NCBI RefSeq assembly: GCF_963422335.1
Contig: NZ_OY729424.1
Coordinates: forward strand, 3,658,001-3,722,000
Reading direction: 5' to 3'
DNA: 64,000 nucleotides
Origin: an uncultured Roseateles sp.
Lineage (GTDB): Bacteria; Pseudomonadota; Gammaproteobacteria; Burkholderiales; Burkholderiaceae_C
Under the pieces are notes generated by a model that had not been told where the DNA came from, did not search any database, and saw only the letters and a program-made list of their open reading frames with translations. Numbering within the stretch: position 1 is the first letter of the stretch; every line of letters starts with the position of its first letter. Below, one piece after another: positions 25,097 to 33,883 of this stretch. The position numbers were made by a program, and so were the translations under genes.

Positions 25097-25747
25097 TCAG
25101 CGCAGCGTCGGCTTGGCGTCCGTCGCGGCCTGATCCAGCGCCGTGGTCGGCAGCTTGGCGCGGCGGGCGCCGGTGAAGCGCTTGTTCCAGTAGGCCTCGC
25201 GCATGTCTTCGACGCGCACCGCCCCGCCGGCGCGCGGCGAATGGATGAACTTGCCTTCGCCCACGTAAATGCCCACGTGTGAGAAGGTGCGGCGCATGGT
25301 GTTGAAGAAAACCAGATCGCCCGGCTTGAGCTCATCGCGCTTGACCGTGGTCAGCGCCGAGTCCTTGGCCTGGTCATCGGCGCGATGCGGCAGCACCAGG
25401 CCCAGGCTCAGCTCGAAGATATGTCGGGTGAAACCGCTGCAATCAAAACCCTCGTCGGCGCTGGTGCCGCCGCGGCGGTAGGGCACGCCCAGAAAGTTCA
25501 TGGCCGACAGCACCATGTCCGAGGTCGTGTCGCGCATGCGATCGATGAAGACGGTGGAGCTTTCGGCCGTGGCGGCGCTGATGATGCCGCGGTCGCTGAG
25601 GAAGCGTGACACCGGGTCCACCGGCGGGCTCTGCTGGGCCCACACCGGCTGCTGCACGCTCAGGGCGGCCAGCAGACAGCCCAGGGCGCCAATTCGGCGC
25701 AGCGCTGGGTTGATGAGGGCGTGGGAGGGGCGAGATTTCACGGGCAC
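25097..25747 (-). CDS. C40 (NlpC/P60) family peptidoglycan peptidase
   Basis: This protein of about 216 aa has an N-terminal signal peptide (ALGCLLAALSVQQPVWAQQ) and an NlpC/P60 catalytic domain with C103 in FDCSGFTRH, H157 in SHVGIYVG and H169 as the third polar residue. It would cut peptide stems of peptidoglycan in the periplasm. The start is a GTG at 25747 or a second GTG at 25741. It converges on paaZ across a shared terminator. Confidence 0.88.
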   Translation of the reverse strand: MPVKSRPSHALINPALRRIGALGCLLAALSVQQPVWAQQSPPVDPVSRFLSDRGIISAATAESSTVFIDRMRDTTSDMVLSAMNFLGVPYRRGGTSADEGFDCSGFTRHIFELSLGLVLPHRADDQAKDSALTTVKRDELKPGDLVFFNTMRRTFSHVGIYVGEGKFIHSPRAGGAVRVEDMREAYWNKRFTGARRAKLPTTALDQAATDAKPTLR

Positions 25748-26013
25748 GGGGCGCAGGATAGAGGCGCCGCCATGCCACTGTCAAGGTGAAAATCCCTTTG
25801 AGGACAATGATTTACAAGGGTTTACCACGATTTCTGCGGGGCGTCTGCCGCACATCAATCGGGCCGCCATCACAGCCACGATTGCCGTGAAAAAGCGCAC
25901 GGCTTGCAACTCGTCCCGCCGGATGTCGATTTCGTCGCATGCGGCTGCCGACGCGGCGGCGCCGAGGCACAATCCGCGCGCGCTGCGACCTGCGGCACAT
26001 CCACGGAGACCCC

Positions 26014-27996
26014 ATGAAGAGACCCTTGATCGTCGGCGCCTGCGCGCTGTTGCTGCAAGCCAGCGTCCTGCAAGCCCAGACCCCGGCGTCGCTGCCTGGC
26101 CCGGCCTTTCCTCAATTCAAGAGCGAGGCCGAGATCAAGGCCGCCTGCGAGTCGGGACTGAAGGGCGCAGATCAGCGCGTCAAGACGCTGGAGAAGCGTG
26201 TCGTCGACAAGGGCTGGTTGGCCGCCCTGGATGATCTGTATGCCTACCAGGAAGACGTGCAGAATCCGATCGAGTTCGTGCTCAATGTTCATCCTGACAA
26301 GGCCGTGCGTGATGCCGCCCAGGCCTGCTCGCAGCGCTGGGCCGAGTTCGGCTCGGCGCTGGGCCAGAACGAGAAGGTCTACCGCGGACTGAAGATGGCG
26401 CCCGCGGCCGATGCCATCGATCGCGAGCTGGTGCGCATCAGCCTGGGCCAGTTCGAGGACAGCGGCGTGGCCCTGACCGGCCCGAAGCGGGCCCGTGCCA
26501 AGCAGATACTGGACAGGCTCAGCGACTTGAGCCAGACCTTCAGCAAGAACATCCGCGACGAGGGCACGCAGGTCGCCTTTGACGAAGCCGAGCTCAAGGG
26601 TGTGCCGGAATCGGTGTGGAAGACGGCCAAGCGCGACGCCAGCGACAAGGTCTTGCTGGGCCTGGACTACCCGAGCTACATACCGGTGCTGCAGAGCGCC
26701 GACAGCGGCGCTGCCCGCGAGCGCATGTGGCGCGCCAAGATGAACGAGGGTGGCGAGCCCAATCTGAAGCTGCTGGCCGAGATCACCGCGCTGCGCAACG
26801 AGTACGCCAAGCTGTTCGGCTTCGACAACTATGTGGACTTCAATCTGCGCCGCCGCATGGCCAAGGACGGCAAGACGGCCTGGAAGTTCCTGGACGAGGT
26901 CAAGACCGCGGTCACCGAGGGCGAGCGCAACGATCTGGTCGATCTGCGCGCCGCCAAGGCCCAGCACCTGGGCCTGGCGCCCGGGGCTGTCAAGCTGGAA
27001 CGCTGGGACGCGACCTTCTATGCCGAGCGCGTGCGCCTGCAGCGCTACAGCGTCGATCAGGAAGCCTTCCGCACCTACTTCCCGCCACAGGAGAGCCTGC
27101 AGTTCGCGCAGCGCATCATCGAGAAGATGATGGGTGTGAAGTACACGCCTGTGAAGGCCGAGCTCTGGCATCCGGAGGCGCAGGCCTTCGTGGTCAGCGA
27201 CGTTGCCAGCGGCAAGGCCCTGGCCACCCTGTATGTCGATCTCTATCCGCGCGACGGCAAGTACAACCATGCGGCCGTCTGGCCGCTGCGCTCCAGCAGC
27301 ACCCGCCTGGGCCGCACACCCACGGCGGCCCTGGTCGTCAATTTCGATCGCAAGGGCCTGACCCTGGACGAGGTCGAGACCCTGCTGCACGAACTGGGCC
27401 ATGCAGTGCACAACAATCTGTCGAATACCCGTTACGCCTCGCAGGGCGGCACGTCGGTGATGCATGATTTTGTCGAGGCGCCGTCGCAGATGCTGGAGGA
27501 CTGGGTCTACGACAAGAAAGTGCTGCGCCTGATGACCGAGGTCTGCCCGGCCTGCAAGCCGGTGCCCGACGAACTGGTCGACAAGGCGGTGGCGGCGAAG
27601 GACTTCGGCAAGGGGTCGCTGTACAGCCGCCAGCATCTGTTTGCCAGCTATGACCTGGCCCTGCACGGCGCCCGGGTGACCGATCCGATGACCCTTTGGG
27701 CCAAGATGGAAGGCGCCACCCCGCTGGGCTATGTGCCGGGTACGCGCTTTCCGGCCGGCTTTTCGCATATCGCCAGCAACTACGGCGCCGGCTACTACGG
27801 CTATCTGTGGAGCCTGGTGGTGGCGATGGATCTGCGCACCGCCTTCGCCGACGACAAGCTGAGCACCGCGGTGGGCCGACGCTACCGCGACATCGTGCTG
27901 GGCAGCGGCGGCCAGCGTCCGGCGCCCGAGCTGGTGACCGAGTTCCTGAAGCGCGAGTCCAATGCCAAGGCCTTCTACGACTACCTGAAGAAGTAG
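26014..27996 (+). CDS. M3 family zinc metallopeptidase, exported
   Basis: This 660-aa protein carries a signal peptide (MKRPLIVGACALLLQASVLQA) and the M3 thimet-oligopeptidase domain with the zinc motif HELGH at residues 459-463 and the downstream zinc-ligand glutamate in DFVEAPSQMLEDW. The family cuts short peptides. E. coli OpdA and Dcp lack such a signal or are periplasmic, so this one is probably periplasmic. The ATG at 26014 was chosen for the signal peptide. The spacer before it, 25748-26013, shows no clear site. Confidence 0.9.
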   Translation: MKRPLIVGACALLLQASVLQAQTPASLPGPAFPQFKSEAEIKAACESGLKGADQRVKTLEKRVVDKGWLAALDDLYAYQEDVQNPIEFVLNVHPDKAVRDAAQACSQRWAEFGSALGQNEKVYRGLKMAPAADAIDRELVRISLGQFEDSGVALTGPKRARAKQILDRLSDLSQTFSKNIRDEGTQVAFDEAELKGVPESVWKTAKRDASDKVLLGLDYPSYIPVLQSADSGAARERMWRAKMNEGGEPNLKLLAEITALRNEYAKLFGFDNYVDFNLRRRMAKDGKTAWKFLDEVKTAVTEGERNDLVDLRAAKAQHLGLAPGAVKLERWDATFYAERVRLQRYSVDQEAFRTYFPPQESLQFAQRIIEKMMGVKYTPVKAELWHPEAQAFVVSDVASGKALATLYVDLYPRDGKYNHAAVWPLRSSSTRLGRTPTAALVVNFDRKGLTLDEVETLLHELGHAVHNNLSNTRYASQGGTSVMHDFVEAPSQMLEDWVYDKKVLRLMTEVCPACKPVPDELVDKAVAAKDFGKGSLYSRQHLFASYDLALHGARVTDPMTLWAKMEGATPLGYVPGTRFPAGFSHIASNYGAGYYGYLWSLVVAMDLRTAFADDKLSTAVGRRYRDIVLGSGGQRPAPELVTEFLKRESNAKAFYDYLKK

Positions 27997-28039
27997 GGCG
28001 GACGGGGTTTCCTGGCCCGGAGTCGCCGATACTTCGGGC

Positions 28040-29485
28040 ATGAGCGACCCCTTCTTGCGCCCCGTGCTGACCCCCGCGGCACGGCGCTTTCTGCCCTGGG
28101 TCGTGGCGCTGGCGTTCTTCATGCAGACGCTGGACACGACCATACTCAACACCGCCTTGCCCGGCATGGCCCATGACCTGGGCGAGAACCCGCTGCGCAT
28201 GCAGTCGGCGGTGGTGGCCTATATGTTGACGGTGGCGCTGCTGATACCGGCCTCGGGCTGGCTGGCCGACCGTTTCGGCACCCGCACCCTGTTTCTGTGG
28301 GCGATCGCGCTGTTCAGCGCCGGCTCGCTGGCCTGCGCGCTGAGCGGCTCGCTGAAGATGCTGGTGGCTGCTCGCGTGCTGCAGGGCGTGGGCGGTGCGC
28401 TGCTGGTGCCGGTGGGGCGGCTGACGGTGCTGCGTGCGTTTCCGCGCGAGGAGTTCCTGCCGGTGATGACCTTCATCGCCATCCCCGGCCTGGTCGGCCC
28501 GCTGATAGGCCCGGCCCTGGGCGGACTGCTGGTCGAGTACGTCAGCTGGCACTGGATCTTTCTGATCAATCTGCCGGTGGGCGTGGCCGGTGTGCTGGCC
28601 AGCCTGCGCTTCATGCCGCAGCTCAAGAGTCAGCGCGCGGCGCCGTTTGACTGGGGCGGCTATGTGCTGTTCAGCCTCGGGCTGATGCTGCTGTCGGTGG
28701 CGTTGCAGGGCTTTGGCGAACACATGGTCAGCTCGGCCTTCGCCATCGTGCTGCTGGTGGCCGGAGCGGCCAGCATGATGGCCTACTGGCTGCATGCGGC
28801 GCGCGCGCCCGAGCCGCTGTTCAGCATGGCGCTGTTCACGATACCGACCTACCGCATCGGCATCATCGGCAATGTGTTCGCCCGCCTGGGCAGCGGCGCC
28901 ACGCCGTTTCTGACGCCGATGTTTCTGCAGATCGGCCTGGGCTTCTCACCCAGTGTGGCCGGTCTGTCCATGGTGCCGACGGTGATGGGCGCGATGCTGA
29001 CCAAGACGGTAGCCATCAAGCTGATCAAGCGCTTCGGCTACCGGCGCGTGCTGGTCGGCAACACCTTGGCGCTGGGCGCCATGATCGCCAGCTTTGCGCT
29101 GGTCGGCCACCACACCACGCATCTGTGGCTGGCCTTCCACCTGGGCCTGTTCGGCATGATCAACAGCATGCAGTTCACGGCGATGAACACCCTGACCTTG
29201 GGCGATCTGGACGCCGCCACCGCCAGCAGCGGCAACAGCCTGCTGTCGGTGGTGATGCAGCTGTCGATGAGCCTGGGCGTGGCCACCTCGAGCACCCTGC
29301 TGCTGCTGTTCTCGGGCGTTGGCGATATGCACGCCGGCCCGGGTGCCGGTGTCGACCTGGTGCCGGCCTTTCACGCCACCTATCTGGCCATCGGCTGCAT
29401 GGCGGCGCTGGCTTCTTTCATCTTCTACCAGCTGCGCCACCACGAAGGTGCCGAGGGCGCACGTGACACGCTGGGAGAGGGCTGA
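28040..29485 (+). CDS. MFS drug exporter, DHA2 type
   Basis: This 481-aa membrane protein resembles the 14-helix DHA2/EmrB-MdtD exporters. Seen are LDTTILNTALPGMAHDLGE after the first helix, motif A as GWLADRFGTRTLF and motif C-like IPGLVGPLIGPALGG. It probably exports a drug or metabolite by proton antiport. No regulator or membrane-fusion partner is adjacent. It begins 43 bp after the M3 peptidase stop. Confidence 0.88.
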   Translation: MSDPFLRPVLTPAARRFLPWVVALAFFMQTLDTTILNTALPGMAHDLGENPLRMQSAVVAYMLTVALLIPASGWLADRFGTRTLFLWAIALFSAGSLACALSGSLKMLVAARVLQGVGGALLVPVGRLTVLRAFPREEFLPVMTFIAIPGLVGPLIGPALGGLLVEYVSWHWIFLINLPVGVAGVLASLRFMPQLKSQRAAPFDWGGYVLFSLGLMLLSVALQGFGEHMVSSAFAIVLLVAGAASMMAYWLHAARAPEPLFSMALFTIPTYRIGIIGNVFARLGSGATPFLTPMFLQIGLGFSPSVAGLSMVPTVMGAMLTKTVAIKLIKRFGYRRVLVGNTLALGAMIASFALVGHHTTHLWLAFHLGLFGMINSMQFTAMNTLTLGDLDAATASSGNSLLSVVMQLSMSLGVATSSTLLLLFSGVGDMHAGPGAGVDLVPAFHATYLAIGCMAALASFIFYQLRHHEGAEGARDTLGEG

Positions 29486-29536
29486 ATCAGCCACAATATT
29501 GAGGCGATGAAGCGCATCGCGACAACGGGAAAAATC

Positions 29537-29962
29537 ATGGGCTTGATGGATTCATTGATGGGCGCGGCGCAACAGGCCTTGGCGGGCCAATCGTCGGGCG
29601 GGGTGGACTGGATGCACATCGCCTCCGGCCTGCTGGCCAGTGACTCGGCCCATGGCGGCCTGGCCGGCCTGCTGCAGCAACTGCAAAGCTCGGGGCTGGG
29701 CGATCAGCTGCAGTCCTGGATCTCGACCGGCGCCAATCTGCCGGTCTCGGGCGAGCAAATGAGCGGTGCGCTGGGCGGTGACCTGCTGGCCAAGCTGGCC
29801 GGCCAGGCCGGGGTGTCGCAAAGCGAGGTCGGTCAGCAGCTGAGCCAGATCCTGCCGCAAATCATCGACCATCTGTCACCCCAGGGCGAGCTGCCGTCCG
29901 GCGGCATGGGCGGCGCCAATGATGTGATGGGCATGCTCGGCGGCCTGCTGGCCAAGCGCTAA
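29537..29962 (+). CDS. YidB/DUF937 family protein
   Basis: This 141-aa protein matches the YidB family: MGLMDSLMGAAQQAL, GGLAGLLQQLQSSGLGDQLQSWI, NLPVSGEQMSGALGGDLL and a C-terminal glycine-rich GGLLAKR. The function is unknown. The start ATG at 29537 follows GGGAAAAATC; an upstream ATG at 29507 is less likely. The stop overlaps the stop of the convergent HAD gene. Confidence 0.85.
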   Translation: MGLMDSLMGAAQQALAGQSSGGVDWMHIASGLLASDSAHGGLAGLLQQLQSSGLGDQLQSWISTGANLPVSGEQMSGALGGDLLAKLAGQAGVSQSEVGQQLSQILPQIIDHLSPQGELPSGGMGGANDVMGMLGGLLAKR

Positions 29963-30810
29963 GCCTGGACGACGGGGCGGCGCCAGTCCGCCTCGATGAA
30001 GCGCAGCACGCTGTCTTCGTCGTGATGACCGATGACCTCATGGGCATGGCGCTTCAGTTCGTCGATCGCATTGCCCATCGCAATACCACGGTGGGCGGCG
30101 CGCATCATGCCGATGTCGTTGACCTGATCGCCGAACACGACCACTTCGCGCTCATGCAGGCCGTAGCGTTCAGCCAGGGTCTTGATCGCCTGATCCTTGG
30201 TGGCACGGCGGTCGTGCACGGTCAGCCAGAACCAGCCGGGCAGGTAGAGGTCATCGGCCAGATGGCATTCGACCCGTTCGCCGAACAGAGCCTCGATCTC
30301 GGCCTCCAGCACCAGCAACGGCCCTTCGCGATCGATGACGACAAAGGTCACGGTCGGGTCGATCAACTCGTCCTGCAGGCGCGCGGTACGGCGCAGCCGC
30401 GGGTCGCGGTTGGCAATGCGCTCATCGATGAAGCGCTGCTGACCGTGGTTCTGCGCCTCGATGTGGAACAGATGGTCGCCACGGGCGCCATGGGTGGCGA
30501 AAAAGGGCGTCAGGCCGAGCCGATGAATCAGCGCGAACACCTGCTGCGCCAGCGCCGGCTCCATCGCGTGGACCAGCTCGTGCTTGCAGGTCGCCATCTC
30601 GCTGATGCAGGCGCCATTGGTCGAAATTACCGGCAGCCGCAGCGGCAGGTCACCGAGCAGATGGCGGATGGACGAGACATGGCGCGCGCTGGCCACGGTG
30701 AACAGCAGGCCTTCATCGAGCAGGCGGGTCAGGCCCGCGCGGGTGCGGTCGGAAAGCCTGCCGGACCTGTCCAGCAAGGTGCCGTCCAGGTCGGACACAT
30801 ACAAAGTCAT
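29959..30810 (-). CDS. HAD-family sugar phosphatase (Cof type)
   Basis: This 283-aa protein has the HAD motifs of the Cof subfamily: DLDGTLL at the N-terminus (nucleophile aspartate), a conserved threonine/serine region NGACISE, and the C-terminal VVVFGDQVNDIGMM with the metal-binding aspartates. It would dephosphorylate small phosphorylated metabolites in the cytoplasm. The ATG at 30810 places DLDG at the expected distance from the start. Confidence 0.88.
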   Translation of the reverse strand: MTLYVSDLDGTLLDRSGRLSDRTRAGLTRLLDEGLLFTVASARHVSSIRHLLGDLPLRLPVISTNGACISEMATCKHELVHAMEPALAQQVFALIHRLGLTPFFATHGARGDHLFHIEAQNHGQQRFIDERIANRDPRLRRTARLQDELIDPTVTFVVIDREGPLLVLEAEIEALFGERVECHLADDLYLPGWFWLTVHDRRATKDQAIKTLAERYGLHEREVVVFGDQVNDIGMMRAAHRGIAMGNAIDELKRHAHEVIGHHDEDSVLRFIEADWRRPVVQA

Positions 30811-30883
30811 GGGAGAAACCAATAGCTACAAACGGTTGGGGTCGGAGCTGCCGGGAGTACCCGTCAGGTCCAACCCGCAAGTC

Positions 30884-32608
30884 TTAGAGAACATCAGACG
30901 CGAAGTCCGCCAGTCGAGAACGCTCGCCGCGCGCCAAGGTCACATGGCCGCCGTGCGCCCAGCCCTTGAAGCGGTCCACCGCATAGGTCAGGCCCGAGCT
31001 GCCCTCGGTCAGATAGGGCGTATCGATCTGCGCCAGGTTGCCCAGGCAGATGATCTTGGTGCCGGGGCCGGCGCGGGTGATCAGGGTCTTCATCTGCTTG
31101 GGCGTCAGGTTTTGCGCCTCGTCGATGATGACGAACTTGTTCAGGAAGGTGCGGCCGCGCATGAAGTTCAGGCTCTTGATCTTGATCTTGCTGCGCACCA
31201 GGTCGTTGGTGGCTGCTCGCCCCCATTCGCCGGCGCCGCTGTCGCCGCGGGCCAGCACTTCGAGGTTGTCGTCCAGCGCGCCCATCCAGGGGCTCATCTT
31301 TTCTTCTTCTGTGCCGGGCAGGAAGCCTATGTCCTCGCCGACCGGCACGGTCACGCGGGTGACGATGATCTCGGTGTAGCGGCGGTCATCGAGCACCTGT
31401 GACAGGGCCGAGGCCAGTGTCATCAGGGTCTTGCCGGTGCCGGCCGTGCCGGTCAGGGTGATGAAGTCGCAGTCCGGGTCCATCAGCAGGTTCAGCGCGA
31501 AGTTCTGCTCGCGGTTGCGTGCGGCCACGCCCCAGACGGCATTCTTCTGGTGGCTGTAATCCTTCAAGGTGCGCAGCACCGCGTGCTTGCCGGTGATTTC
31601 GGTCACCTTGGCGTACAGCGGTGTGGCGCCGGGGGCTTCCAGATAGACGAACTGGTTGACCATCAGCGCCGGCACCATGGGGCCGCTGATGCGGTAGTAG
31701 GTCAGGCCGGCCTGCTGCCAGCTCTCCATGGTCTTGCCGTGGTGCTCCCAGAAATCTGCGGGCAGGGGCAGCACGCCGGTGTAGAGCAGGTCACCGTCTT
31801 CCAGCGTCTTGTCATTGAAATAGTCTTCGGCGGGCAGGCCCAGTGCGCGGGCCTTGATGCGCATATTGATGTCCTTGGACACCAGCACCACCTCGCGCTT
31901 GGGCTGCTGCTTGCGCAGCGCCTGGACCACGGCCAGGATCTGGTTGTCGGCCTTGCCCTGGGGCAGGCCGGCGGGCAGCACCGTCTCCATCAGGCCGGTC
32001 TGGAAGAACAGCTTGCCGCCGGCCTCGCGATGGCCGGTGTGGGCCAGGGGCAGGCCCTCGGCCATGTTTTCGGCCGTGTTTTTGCCGTTCCCGCTGCTGG
32101 GCAGGCTGGCGGCCAGCGCGTCCAGCTCACGGCTGACCTGGCGCACATTGCGCGAGACCTCGGTCATGCCTTTTTTGTGGCCGTCCAGCTCTTCGAGCGT
32201 GATCATCGGCAGATAGATGTCGTGCTCCTCGAAGCGGAACAGCGACATCGGGTCGTGCATCAGGACATTGGTGTCGAGCACGAACAGCTTGGCCGGGCCC
32301 GTGCCGCGCGGCTTGCGGGTGCGTGGCTCAGGCGACTTGCGGTTGGCGGCGCCGTTGTGGGCCGGCAGTATCAATGGGGCAGGGCTGCTGGGCGCCGGCG
32401 GCAACACGACCGGCGACTTGGCCTTGGCCTGGGGAGCGGGAGGGGCAAGGGCTACGGCCGCGGCGGTCACGCGGGTTTCGCGTGCCGGCGCAGTTGCTGC
32501 GCGCGGGCGGGCAGCGCTGGGGCTTTTTCGGGCTGCGGTGGCCGTGGCTTCAAAGTCGGCGGCGGAGAGGAGGCTGGCTCGTTTTGCGGGTGGCTTGGGC
32601 AGAGGCAT
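30884..32608 (-). CDS. PIN-PhoH family ATPase
   Basis: This 574-aa protein has three parts. Residues 1-105 are an alanine/proline-rich, probably unstructured tail. From about 107 there is a PIN nuclease domain (LFVLDTNVLMHDP, with D112). From about 370 there is a PhoH ATPase domain with Walker A GTAGTGKT (K393) and Walker B FVIIDEAQN. PIN-PhoH proteins act in RNA unwinding and cleavage. A strong terminator lies 31 bp upstream of the ATG on the same strand, so expression may depend on read-through or on a close promoter. Confidence 0.9.
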   Translation of the reverse strand: MPLPKPPAKRASLLSAADFEATATAARKSPSAARPRAATAPARETRVTAAAVALAPPAPQAKAKSPVVLPPAPSSPAPLILPAHNGAANRKSPEPRTRKPRGTGPAKLFVLDTNVLMHDPMSLFRFEEHDIYLPMITLEELDGHKKGMTEVSRNVRQVSRELDALAASLPSSGNGKNTAENMAEGLPLAHTGHREAGGKLFFQTGLMETVLPAGLPQGKADNQILAVVQALRKQQPKREVVLVSKDINMRIKARALGLPAEDYFNDKTLEDGDLLYTGVLPLPADFWEHHGKTMESWQQAGLTYYRISGPMVPALMVNQFVYLEAPGATPLYAKVTEITGKHAVLRTLKDYSHQKNAVWGVAARNREQNFALNLLMDPDCDFITLTGTAGTGKTLMTLASALSQVLDDRRYTEIIVTRVTVPVGEDIGFLPGTEEEKMSPWMGALDDNLEVLARGDSGAGEWGRAATNDLVRSKIKIKSLNFMRGRTFLNKFVIIDEAQNLTPKQMKTLITRAGPGTKIICLGNLAQIDTPYLTEGSSGLTYAVDRFKGWAHGGHVTLARGERSRLADFASDVL

Positions 32609-32638
32609 GTGGGCGTCTTCAAACAGGCTATGAGGGCC

Positions 32639-32676
32639 AAAAAAGCAAAAAGCCGCACAGTCGGCTGTACGGCTTC
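32639..32676 (-). terminator. Intrinsic terminator just upstream of phoH
   Basis: Read on the minus strand, an 11-bp stem with one mismatch (AAGCCGtACAG pairing with CTGTgCGGCTT) is followed by TTTTTGCTTTTTT. It points toward phoH and ends about 30 bp before its start codon. It cannot be the terminator of bcp, which has its own hairpin at 32781-32811, so it ends a short transcript or works as an attenuator. Confidence 0.75.
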
Positions 32677-32723
32677 AGGGAAGTTCGTGGTTCACGCAGG
32701 GGCGTGGTTCGCGTCACGGGCAT
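32640..32723 (-). ncRNA. Possible small RNA or attenuator leader between bcp and phoH
   Basis: A -10-like CATAAT lies at 32730-32735 (minus strand) and the terminator at 32639-32676 follows, which would give an RNA of about 84 nt. The RNA would contain two copies of GAACCACG. No convincing -35 box was seen, so the promoter is weak or needs an activator. No known RNA family was recognised. It could instead be a leader that controls phoH. Confidence 0.3.
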
Positions 32724-32780
32724 GGAATCATTATGCACAAGTCAATGTGACACCCGCGCCACGCGGCGCGGCGCAAATAC

Positions 32781-32811
32781 GACAAAAGCCGACACGAGGT
32801 CGGCTTTTGTC
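32781..32811. terminator. Terminator downstream of bcp
   Basis: A perfect 13-bp inverted repeat (GACAAAAGCCGAC and GTCGGCTTTTGTC) with a 5-base loop lies 18 bp after the stop of bcp. The T-run is inside the stem arm. It can act in either direction. Confidence 0.8.
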
Positions 32812-32829
32812 ACAAACATGGCGAACCGA

Positions 32830-33306
32830 TCAGGCGGCTTTTTTCAGCGCCTTGACGGCCTTGAGGACTTCGTCCACATGGCCGGCCACCTTGATGCCGC
32901 GCCATTCGGCACGCAGCACGCCGGCGCCGTCGATCAGGAAGGTCGAACGTTCGATGCCCTTGACCTTCTTGCCGTACATGATCTTGTTCTTGACAACGCC
33001 GAACATATGGCACAGTTTTTCTTCTGTGTCGGCAATCAGTTCGAAGGGAAGTTCAAGGTTTTGCTTGAACTTGTCGTGGGAAGCCATGTTGTCGCGAGAC
33101 ACGCCCAGCACCACGGCACCGGCCTTCACAAAATCCTTGTGACGGTCACGGAACTGCATTGCTTCGGTTGTACAACCGGGCGTATTGTCTTTGGGGTAGA
33201 AGTAAAGCACGACGGCTTGACCGGCATAGGTCTGCGGCGTGAACTTCACACCGCCGGTGGCGAGTGCTTCAAGTTCCGGGAGGGTTTTATTGAGCGCTGG
33301 CGTCAT
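32830..33306 (-). CDS. bcp: Thioredoxin-dependent peroxiredoxin Bcp (PrxQ)
   Basis: This 158-aa protein is a PrxQ/Bcp peroxiredoxin that reduces hydroperoxides with thioredoxin. The peroxidatic cysteine is C45 in TPGCTTEAMQFRD. The resolving cysteine found five residues later in E. coli Bcp is replaced by methionine; the only other cysteine is C99 in EEKLCHMFG. It may therefore be a one-cysteine enzyme or use C99. The ATG at 33306 gives the usual length. It shares its strand with phoH but is separated by two terminators. Confidence 0.92.
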   Translation of the reverse strand: MTPALNKTLPELEALATGGVKFTPQTYAGQAVVLYFYPKDNTPGCTTEAMQFRDRHKDFVKAGAVVLGVSRDNMASHDKFKQNLELPFELIADTEEKLCHMFGVVKNKIMYGKKVKGIERSTFLIDGAGVLRAEWRGIKVAGHVDEVLKAVKALKKAA

Positions 33307-33427
33307 GAGGCGTTCTGCACAGAGGTATGTGCCCTGAGTGGGCATAGCCCGCAATTATACGGTCTGATCGGGGTCGGTCCGTTCAAGTCGTGAGGGAAGT
33401 CTCAGATTGAGGCCGATTCGGCCGCTT

Positions 33428-33802
33428 TCAGCCTTCGATCAGCAGGGCCGCCAGCACCGCGCGACCCTCGCTGGCCAGCACGTTGTAGGTGCGGCAGGCG
33501 GCGGCCAGATCCATGGTTTCCATGCCGATGCGTGCATCGATCAGGCTCCGGTACAGGGCCGCCGGGGCGAAGCGGATCTTGGCACCGCTGCCGAAAATCA
33601 CCAATTCGGGCTTCAGGGCCAGGATTTGCTCGAAATGCCCGGCCTGGAGATCGGCAAAGCGGCTCACCGGCCAATCCTGCACCTCGCCCTGCCAGGGCAC
33701 GAGCAGGCTGCGGCCATGCACCTGGCCGTTGACCCAGACCTGGCTGGCATCGTGGCGCGAGATGCTGTTGCCACCCATCGGTTCGTCGAGTTGAAACTTC
33801 AT
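33428..33802 (-). CDS. Mth938-like domain protein (DUF498)
   Basis: This 124-aa protein matches the Mth938/DUF498 family (relatives of human NDUFAF3). Seen are FADLQAGHFEQILALKPELVIFGSGAKIRF and GIGMETMDLAAACRTYNVLASEGRAV. The bacterial role is unknown. A short 81-bp spacer separates it from the anti-sigma gene. Confidence 0.85.
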   Translation of the reverse strand: MKFQLDEPMGGNSISRHDASQVWVNGQVHGRSLLVPWQGEVQDWPVSRFADLQAGHFEQILALKPELVIFGSGAKIRFAPAALYRSLIDARIGMETMDLAAACRTYNVLASEGRAVLAALLIEG

Positions 33803-33883
33803 CTTGAAGGGAATCCTGTCGCGGCGCGCTGTGCCCGGGGCGATGGAATTTACCTCAAAGCGTACCGCGGCCCGGCGGCCCCG

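Noticed and set aside
25870..28200. A 776-codon open frame opposite the M3 peptidase
   Set aside because: No start-site context or domain motif; the peptidase with HELGH lies on the other strand.
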